This document shows positions 56,999-64,000 of a DNA stretch of 64,000 bases, one piece after another (position 1 is the first letter of the stretch; every line of letters begins with the position of its first letter). Source of the stretch: Lysobacter changpingensis (GTDB lineage Bacteria > Pseudomonadota > Gammaproteobacteria > Xanthomonadales > Xanthomonadaceae). The stretch spans positions 310,001 to 374,000 of the forward strand of contig NZ_JADWPE010000002.1 in NCBI RefSeq assembly GCF_017308985.1, in the 5' to 3' direction. Made by a program: the position numbers and the translations under genes. The notes beneath the pieces are model-generated. The model ran no database searches, was not told the DNA's origin, and worked only from the letters and a program-made list of their open reading frames with translations.

Positions 56999-58339
56999 AT
57001 GCTGGAACTATTGATCGTCATTGCCCTGATCTTCCTCAACGCCTTCTTCGCGATGTCGGAGATGGCGCTGATGACCTCGCGCAAGATCAAGCTCAAGCAG
57101 ATGGCCGAGTCCAGCCGCGGCGCGCAGGTCGCGCTGGAGCTGGCCGAGCACCCCGACAACCTGCTGTCCACCGTGCAGGTGGGCATCACGCTGATCGGCG
57201 TGCTGACCGGCCTGTTCGGCGGCGAAGCGATCGGCCTGGCGATCGCCGGCTGGCTGGAAGGCGTGCTGCCCAACGCCCGCGAATACGCGCGCGGCATCGG
57301 CATCGGCACCGCCGTGGGCCTGATCACCGCCGCGCAGGTCATCTTCGGCGAGCTGATCCCCAAGCGCCTGGCGCTCACCGCGTCCGAACGCATCGCGTGC
57401 ACGGTGTCGATCCCTCTGTACTGGCTGTCGCGCATCGCGCGGCCGATCGTCGCCATGCTGGGCATGATCAACCGCTTCTTCCTGCGCCTGCTGGGCGTGA
57501 AGGACGACGCCCGCAGCGCCATCAGCGAAGAGGAAATCCGCCTGCTGGTGAGCGAAGGCCACGAGCAGGGCGTGATCGACGCCGACGAGCGCAAGATGAT
57601 GAACCGCGTGCTCGGGCTGGGCGACCGCACCGCCGACAGCCTGATGACCCCGCGCACGCGCATCACCTGGCTGGATGCGGCGGTGGAGTTCGCCGAGAAC
57701 CTGGCGACCATGCGCGAGACGCCGTTCTCGCGTTATCCGGTCTACCGCGAGAACGACAGCGAGGTGCTGGGCATCCTGGAGGTGAAGTCGCTCCTCGACC
57801 GCCTCGACGAGAAGGCGCCGGACCTGTTCAAGGAACTGCGCGAGCCGCTGTTCGTGTCCGAATCCACGCATGCGATGAAGCTGCTGGAGATCTTCCGCGA
57901 GGAGCAGCAATCGCTCGCGCTGGTGGTTGACGAATACGGCGACGTCACCGGCATGGTCACCGTCGCCGACCTGATGGATGCCATCGTCGGCCGCGTGCAC
58001 GCCATCGGCGGTGTGCTCGGCGAGGCCGAGGACGACAGCCATGCGCCGGTGGTGGAGCGCGCGGACGGCTCGTTCCTGATCGACGGCTCGCTGCCGGTGG
58101 AAGACCTGCGCGAACTCATCGGCGGCGGGCGCCTGCCCGACGAGGACGAGCACGACTTCCATACCGCCGCCGGCATGGTCATCGCGCATTTCGGCCGCAT
58201 TCCCTACGTCGGCGAGCATTTCGACTGGGCGCAGTGGCGCGTGGAAGTCGTGGACCTGGACGGTCCGCGCATCGACAAACTGCTGCTGTACAGGCGGCCC
58301 GAGCCGGAGCCGGTGACGGATGACGCCACCTCCGGCTGA
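56999..58339 (+). CDS. CorC/HlyC-CNNM-family membrane protein
   Basis: A 446-residue protein with an N-terminal DUF21/CNNM membrane domain (about 1-190, four hydrophobic segments: LIVIALIFLNAFFAMSEMAL first), a pair of CBS domains (about 205-325; LMTPRTRITWLDAAVEFAEN and VDEYGDVTGMVTVADLMDAI), and a C-terminal CorC_HlyC domain (about 340-425; GSFLIDGSLPVEDL, TAAGMVIAHFGRIP). Proteins of this type are implicated in Mg2+/Co2+ efflux. The start is ATG 56999. Its last 20 bp overlap the start of the exoD-like gene, so they are co-translated. Confidence 0.93.
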   Translation: MLELLIVIALIFLNAFFAMSEMALMTSRKIKLKQMAESSRGAQVALELAEHPDNLLSTVQVGITLIGVLTGLFGGEAIGLAIAGWLEGVLPNAREYARGIGIGTAVGLITAAQVIFGELIPKRLALTASERIACTVSIPLYWLSRIARPIVAMLGMINRFFLRLLGVKDDARSAISEEEIRLLVSEGHEQGVIDADERKMMNRVLGLGDRTADSLMTPRTRITWLDAAVEFAENLATMRETPFSRYPVYRENDSEVLGILEVKSLLDRLDEKAPDLFKELREPLFVSESTHAMKLLEIFREEQQSLALVVDEYGDVTGMVTVADLMDAIVGRVHAIGGVLGEAEDDSHAPVVERADGSFLIDGSLPVEDLRELIGGGRLPDEDEHDFHTAAGMVIAHFGRIPYVGEHFDWAQWRVEVVDLDGPRIDKLLLYRRPEPEPVTDDATSG

Positions 58340-58964
58340 CCACGACCGCGACAAGCCCCGCGAGGCGGGAACGCGCCTGCTGCTGGACGTGTTCGCGGCG
58401 GGCGATCCCGACGAACAGCTGCGCATGGGCGACGTGCTGCACGGCCTGGGCGACCGTTCGTTCGGGATGCTGCTGTTCGTCTCGACCATTCCGGCGTTCA
58501 TTCCGATTCCCGGCGTCGGCGGTGCGATCAGCGGACCGCTGGTGATCCTGATCGGACTGCAGTTGCTGATCGGACTGCGCCAGCCGTGGCTGCCGAAGTT
58601 CCTCGCCCGGCGCGGGCCGCATCGCCACGCGATGAAGCGCTTCCGCGACCTGCTCGCGCCGTGGCTGACCCGGCTGGAGAAGGTCGTGAAACCGCGCCTG
58701 CCGGTGCTGCTCGACCATCGCCTGGCGGACTTCTTCACCGGCGCGCTGCTGGTGCTGCTCGGACTGCTGCTTTCGCTGCCGATTCCGTTCACCAACTACC
58801 TGTTCGGCGCGTTGCTGCTGCTGTTCGCCTTCGCGCTGCTGGAGCGCGACGGCTGGCTGATGGCCGTCGCCTGGGCAGCGGGCGCGGTGGCGATCACCGT
58901 GTTCGGCGTGCTGTCGGGAAGCCTTGCGACGGCGGCTGCGGGTTGGATCGACATGCTGTTCTGA
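58320..58964 (+). CDS. ExoD-family membrane protein
   Basis: A 214-residue membrane protein of the ExoD family (associated with exopolysaccharide synthesis in rhizobia, biochemical role unknown). Family-like features: GDVLHGLGDRSFGMLLFVST followed by PAFIPIPGVGGAISGPLVIL and two later hydrophobic pairs (LLVLLGLLLSLPIPFTNYL; LLLLFAFALLERDGWLMAVA). ATG 58320 lies inside the end of the CorC/HlyC gene (20-bp overlap, different frame). Confidence 0.88.
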   Translation: MTPPPADHDRDKPREAGTRLLLDVFAAGDPDEQLRMGDVLHGLGDRSFGMLLFVSTIPAFIPIPGVGGAISGPLVILIGLQLLIGLRQPWLPKFLARRGPHRHAMKRFRDLLAPWLTRLEKVVKPRLPVLLDHRLADFFTGALLVLLGLLLSLPIPFTNYLFGALLLLFAFALLERDGWLMAVAWAAGAVAITVFGVLSGSLATAAAGWIDMLF

Positions 58965-58979
58965 GGCGCGGTGACGCGC

Positions 58980-59180
58980 TCAGGCCAGAACCAGATCCGC
59001 CCACTCGAAGAAGTGCGCATCGCCGTCGAAGCACACCTCGATCATCGTCGGGTGCGTGTCGGCATGGATGCTCATCACCTGGCCGGTCTGGCCGAACTGG
59101 TCGCGGCGCGGATTCGTCACCCGTACGTCGCCGCCGATGATCAGATCGGCGTCGCTGAACTCGATCACGGCACTCTCCAC
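58980..59180 (-). CDS. Small hypothetical protein (66 aa)
   Basis: Unrecognised 66-residue soluble protein, acidic, with alternating beta-like segments (SAVIEFSDADLIIGGDVRVT, then QVMSIHADTHPTMIEV and AHFFEWADLVL). It looks like a small compact beta domain. It starts with ATG 59180 and has normal codon use for the region. It lies on the minus strand between two plus-strand genes, 15 bp after the stop of exoD. Confidence 0.7.
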   Translation of the reverse strand: MESAVIEFSDADLIIGGDVRVTNPRRDQFGQTGQVMSIHADTHPTMIEVCFDGDAHFFEWADLVLA

Positions 59181-59417
59181 CTGATGGACTGCCGGCAGGG
59201 TCGCGCGCCGCGGACGGCGCGGTGATGCGCCGGGTCAAATAACGGTCGGGAAAAAGTCGCTTGGCTCCGGCTGTCGGGCGTGGCCTGACAGGCCGTACCG
59301 CGACGCGCGCTTGCCGCGCGAACTGAACAGCGCACACGCCTCAAGACGCAACATTCCGCGCCGATAGAAGCATCGCGGGGAACGGAGGTCCCGCGTCCCT
59401 TGGCCTCCGGAACTCCC

Positions 59418-61526
59418 ATGTCCACCTCACGTTCGACCAGCGTGCAAACCAAGCTGCTGGGCGCGCTCGCGCTCGGCCTCACCGTCATCCTCTTCTGCGC
59501 GCTCGGCGGTCTCGCCTCCGCGTGGCTCAGCCTGTCCACCGAAGTGCCGCCACAGGTGCAGCGCGCCGCCGACGCCGAACGCGTCGGCCGCGAGTTCCGC
59601 GCGCAGGTGCAGGAATGGAAGAACGTGCTGATCCGCGGCAATGACCCGGCGATGCTGGAAAAACACCTAAAGGCCTTCAAGGACAACGGCGCGCAGGTGC
59701 AGACGCTCGCGACCCAGCTGGCCGACGGCATCGACGATCCGGACGCGGCGAAGATCGCCCGCGAGTTCGTGCAGCAGCACGCGGCGTTGCAGGCGAATTA
59801 CCTCGACGCGCTGGAGGCGTTCGCCGAATCCGGTTACGACACGCACGTCGGCGACGCCGCGGTGCAAGGCATGGATCGCGAGCCCACGCGCGTCCTGGAG
59901 TCGCTGATCGATCGCACCAAGACGCTCGCCGACGCGGCGGTGTTGAAGACCTCGCAGGACGCCCGTCGCGGGCTGGTCGTCGCCGCCGCGCTCACCGTGC
60001 TCGCCGCGCTGGCGCTGGTGATCGCCATCGCCTGGTGGGTGCGCCGCTCGATCGTGCAGCCCATCGTGCAGGTCGCGCTCGCCGCGCAGGCGGTGTCGCG
60101 CGGCGAACTGGATTCGCGTCTCTCGGTGACCACGCGCGACGAGATCGGCACCCTCGCCCGCGCGATGCTCGACGTCACCGGCACGCTGACCGCGGTCTCC
60201 GCCGCGCAGGCCGACATGGCCGCGCGCCACGACGCCGGCGAAATGGGCTTCCGCATGGATGCCGCGCGTTTCCCTGGCGCCTACGGCCGCATGGTCGAGG
60301 ACACCAACGCGCTCGTCGGCGCGCAGGTGTCGTTGATCGAACGCATGCTCGGCGTGATGCAGCGCTACGCGGTGGGTGACCTGTCGGTCGACATGGACGA
60401 ACTACCGGGCGAAAAGGCTTCGATCACGCGCGCGATGGCCGCCTCCAAGCGCAACCTCGGCGCGATCAACGCGGAAATCCGCCGCCTGGTGGCCTGCGCG
60501 GCCGAAGGCGATTTCGCCACGCGCGGCGACGAAGCGGCGTTCCAGCACGATTTCCGCGACATGGTAGCGGGCCTCAACCGCCTGATGGCCGGCACCCACG
60601 GCAACCTGCAGCAGCTCTCGACGTTGCTGCGCGCGATCGCCGACGGCGACCTCACCGCGCGCATGCAGGGCGAACACCACGGCGTGTTCGCGACGATGCG
60701 CAACGACGCGAACGCGACCGTCGAACGGCTGCTGGAAATCGTCGGCGGCATCGTCGAGGTGACGCGCGCGATCAACGGCGCCGCCGCCGAAATTTCCGCC
60801 GGCAACAACGACCTGGCGCAGCGCACCGAACAGCAGGCGGCGAGCCTGGAGGAAACCGCGGCGTCTATGGAGGAACTGACCACCACCGTGCGCCAGAATG
60901 CGCAGAGCGCGCGCGAGGCCAGCCAGCAGGCCGGCGAAGCGGCCGACGTGGCGCGCGACGGTGGCCGCGTCGTCGGCGACGTCGTCGCGACGATGGAAGG
61001 CATCGAGAAGTCGTCGCGCCGCATCGCCGAAATCATCGGCGTGATCGACGGCATCGCCTTCCAGACGAACATCCTCGCGCTCAATGCGGCCGTGGAAGCG
61101 GCGCGCGCGGGAGAACAGGGCCGCGGCTTCGCGGTGGTCGCCGGTGAAGTGCGCGCGCTCGCGCAGCGTTCGGCGAGCGCGGCGAAGGAGATCAAGGGCC
61201 TCATCGAGGATTCGGTGAGCCAGGTGACGACCGGTTCGGCGCTGGTGTCGCAGGCCGGCGGCACGATGCAGCGCATCGTCGAGTCGGTGCAGCGCGTGAC
61301 CGGACTGGTGACCGAAATCGCCGCGGCCTCGCAGGAACAGGCCGCCGGCATCGAGCAGGTCAGCCGCACCGTCGTCCACATGGACGAGGCGACGCAGCAG
61401 AACGCCGCGCTGGTGGAGGAAGCTTCGGCGACGGCGAAGTCGATGGTCGACCAGGCGGCGCAGCTGGGCGGCGCGGTGTCGGTGTTCCGCACGCAGGGCA
61501 CCCACGCATTCGCCGCGGCAGCGTGA
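59418..61526 (+). CDS. Methyl-accepting chemotaxis protein
   Basis: Chemoreceptor of 702 residues. Two membrane helices (about 13-36 and 185-208) border a periplasmic helical sensor domain. HAMP domains follow ([20 protein letters not shown] and at least one further HAMP-like segment, [20 protein letters not shown]), then the signalling domain with the hairpin-tip signature [20 protein letters not shown] and [20 protein letters not shown]. There is no C-terminal CheR/CheB-binding pentapeptide (the end is [13 protein letters not shown]). ATG 59418 is preferred over TTG 59400. No che genes are adjacent. The ligand is unknown. Confidence 0.95.
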   Translation: MSTSRSTSVQTKLLGALALGLTVILFCALGGLASAWLSLSTEVPPQVQRAADAERVGREFRAQVQEWKNVLIRGNDPAMLEKHLKAFKDNGAQVQTLATQLADGIDDPDAAKIAREFVQQHAALQANYLDALEAFAESGYDTHVGDAAVQGMDREPTRVLESLIDRTKTLADAAVLKTSQDARRGLVVAAALTVLAALALVIAIAWWVRRSIVQPIVQVALAAQAVSRGELDSRLSVTTRDEIGTLARAMLDVTGTLTAVSAAQADMAARHDAGEMGFRMDAARFPGAYGRMVEDTNALVGAQVSLIERMLGVMQRYAVGDLSVDMDELPGEKASITRAMAASKRNLGAINAEIRRLVACAAEGDFATRGDEAAFQHDFRDMVAGLNRLMAGTHGNLQQLSTLLRAIADGDLTARMQGEHHGVFATMRNDANATVERLLEIVGGIVEVTRAINGAAAEISAGNNDLAQRTEQQAASLEETAASMEELTTTVRQNAQSAREASQQAGEAADVARDGGRVVGDVVATMEGIEKSSRRIAEIIGVIDGIAFQTNILALNAAVEAARAGEQGRGFAVVAGEVRALAQRSASAAKEIKGLIEDSVSQVTTGSALVSQAGGTMQRIVESVQRVTGLVTEIAAASQEQAAGIEQVSRTVVHMDEATQQNAALVEEASATAKSMVDQAAQLGGAVSVFRTQGTHAFAAAA

Positions 61527-61610
61527 CACGTCGAAGCGACCGCTTCGGCACGTTCGCGCGACGGGAGCGCGAGGCATCATGATCGCCTCCTTTCCGCACG
61601 ACGTGCCTGC

Positions 61611-62009
61611 ATGAACACGCCTGCCCCCACCCCGGACTTCGCCGTCGGCCAGCTCTGGCGCTGCACTGGCCGCTCGCTCGTCGAGACGCCGAAGCTGCTG
61701 ATCAACCGCATCGACGAGCATCCGCTCGGCGGCCAGATCTTCCACGCGACCGTCTACGGCGTGCGTGTACGTAATCCGCGCCTGCCGGGCGGAATCATGG
61801 ACAAACTGATGCACGTGCCGGTCACGCGCGACGTGCTCGAACAGAGCACCACGGCGCTGGAAGGCACGCGACCGATCGACCCGATCTTCCAGCAAGGTTA
61901 CCGGGAATGGAAGCAGGCCTTCGATGCGGGCCGCGCGGGCTCGTTCGGCGTGCCGTTGGCCACGATCCTGGAGATCATCGAGCGCGGCATGAACGGTCAA
62001 GGGCGCTGA
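61611..62009 (+). CDS. Hypothetical protein (132 aa)
   Basis: Unrecognised 132-residue soluble protein. It has an N-terminal beta-rich part (FAVGQLWRCTGRSLVETPKL, LINRIDEHPLGGQIFHATVY), a PRLPGGIMDKLMHVPVT loop, and a C-terminal helix LATILEIIERGMNGQ. It starts with ATG 61611, 84 bp after the chemoreceptor stop, and is followed by a terminator. Codon use is normal for the window. Confidence 0.75.
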   Translation: MNTPAPTPDFAVGQLWRCTGRSLVETPKLLINRIDEHPLGGQIFHATVYGVRVRNPRLPGGIMDKLMHVPVTRDVLEQSTTALEGTRPIDPIFQQGYREWKQAFDAGRAGSFGVPLATILEIIERGMNGQGR

Positions 62010-62049
62010 TCCGACGTCCTCTTCACGCCTCGCCGAGGGGACGGAAGCG

Positions 62050-62079
62050 AAAAGGCCCCGCGGTGCGGGGCCTTTTCCT
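62050..62079. terminator. Bidirectional terminator between the hypothetical gene and purA
   Basis: A 12-bp stem AAAAGGCCCCGC / GCGGGGCCTTTT with a GGT loop is flanked by T tracts on both strands. Confidence 0.9.
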
Positions 62080-62098
62080 TAGACGTTGAAACTGCGTA

Positions 62099-63565
<1,467 letters not shown>

Positions 63566-63631
63566 TCACCCTGGCCGGCCCAGGCCGCGATCAACGTCCA
63601 ATGGCCTCGATCGGCACGCTCCGGGCGTGAC

Positions 63632-63820
63632 TCAACCGCGAACCAGCCACAGCGAGAGCAGTCCGATCCCGACCACCACCCCGCCGACCACGCGCAGCTG
63701 CCGGTCCGGCAGGGCGTGGAGCTGCTCGGCGGCGCGCTTCCAGCCGCGCGGCGCGGCGAAGAGGAACAGGCCCTCCAGCACCGCGACCAGGCACAGGGCC
63801 GACACCAGTTGTTCCAGCAT
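63632..63820 (-). CDS. DUF2065 small membrane protein (YjeT-like)
   Basis: A 62-residue inner-membrane protein with two hydrophobic helices (about 6-25, VSALCLVAVLEGLFLFAAPR; and 43-60, LRVVGGVVVGIGLLSLWLV) and a short polar loop. Length, helix pattern and its position between hflC and purA match DUF2065/YjeT, whose role is not known. ATG 63820; eight bases after the hflC stop codon. Confidence 0.92.
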   Translation of the reverse strand: MLEQLVSALCLVAVLEGLFLFAAPRGWKRAAEQLHALPDRQLRVVGGVVVGIGLLSLWLVRG

Positions 63821-63828
63821 GCGGGCGG

Positions 63829-64000
63829 TCAGCGATCCGAACGCAGGTACTGCAGGAACGGGTCGTCCTTGCTCAGCACGATCACGCCGTCGCCATTGGC
63901 GAACGACTTGCGGTACGCATCCAGGCTGCGCTGGAACGCGAAGAAGCCCGGATCCTTGTTCGCCGCCTCGGCGAACAGGCGCGTGGCCTCGGCATCGCCT
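63829..64000 (-). CDS. hflC: HflC protease modulator, C-terminal end
   Basis: The last 56 residues of HflC, an SPFH/band-7 membrane protein that with HflK regulates the FtsH protease. The visible part ends in GDGVIVLSKDDPFLQYLRSD, the typical HflC C-terminus, and includes EATRLFAEAANKDPGF further upstream. The rest lies beyond the right edge. The order hflC-DUF2065-purA confirms the call. Confidence 0.93.
   Translation of the reverse strand, partial: GDAEATRLFAEAANKDPGFFAFQRSLDAYRKSFANGDGVIVLSKDDPFLQYLRSDR

Overview
The window is high-GC DNA (roughly two thirds G+C, strong third-position GC bias, long open shadow frames) from a gammaproteobacterium of the Xanthomonadaceae/Lysobacteraceae, most like Lysobacter or a close relative. 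This rests on the order leuS-lptE-holA-nadD-rsfS...rlmH...maf-rng-yhdP, the hflC-yjeT-purA order, many secreted metallopeptidases and a family-typical palindromic intergenic repeat. No rRNA, tRNA, CRISPR array, insertion sequence, integrase or prophage gene was recognised.

Layout. 1-4.0 kb (-): yhdP (cut by the left edge), rng, maf. 4.1-9.8 kb (+): SIMPL-domain protein, a 65-residue ORF, a TonB-type protein and a 1,246-residue autotransporter. 10.0-18.6 kb (-): rlmH, rsfS, nadD, holA, lptE, leuS, interrupted on the opposite strand by a Tat-exported PhoX-like gene. 18.8-26.3 kb: secreted amidohydrolase, DUF998 membrane protein, thioredoxin-TPR (CnoX-like), DUF4442 thioesterase-like protein, Ser/Thr kinase with a degenerate sulfatase-modifying-factor domain, DUF502 and VUT/YhhQ membrane proteins. 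26.3-29.3 kb: LytS/LytTR two-component pair and a divergent secreted PD40 protein. 29.4-33.2 kb: tandem DUF885 peptidases. 33.8-40.2 kb: an envelope-flavoured group in which two unrelated L,D-transpeptidases flank a 1,027-residue membrane-TPR protein and an FkbM-like methyltransferase, followed by an NTF2-like protein. 40.3-48.4 kb: rhlE, a CPA2 antiporter, a beta-CASP nuclease, a small membrane protein, an unusual ROK-type protein, a thioredoxin and an alpha/beta hydrolase. 48.7-53.0 kb: tandem M13 metallopeptidases. 53.2-64 kb: rhomboid protease, alkyltransferase-like protein, CesT/YbjN-like protein, PiT phosphate transporter with DUF47 partner, CorC/HlyC-type protein with ExoD, a chemotaxis receptor, purA, DUF2065 and hflC (cut by the right edge).

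How the genes work together. The minus-strand block links translation and ribosome maturation (leuS, rsfS, rlmH, rng), NAD synthesis (nadD), DNA replication (holA), envelope building (lptE, yhdP) and nucleotide sanitation (maf). Start/stop overlaps (maf-rng GTGA, lptE-holA TGATG, LytS-LytTR ATGA) and short gaps suggest co-transcription. Many other genes encode exported proteins: four metallopeptidases in two tandem pairs, an amidohydrolase, a PhoX-like enzyme, two L,D-transpeptidases and an autotransporter. This fits an environmental or predatory life style.

Repeats. Seven copies of a palindromic element of about 80 bp, recognisable by arms reading TAGCCCGGGTAAGCGAAGCG, lie strictly between genes, with a few other imperfect inverted repeats. 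The most unusual points are (i) a ROK/ASKHA protein whose motif order suggests a circular permutation, (ii) the L,D-transpeptidase-flanked methyltransferase/TPR membrane-protein pair, and (iii) the two breaks in an otherwise conserved housekeeping cluster.
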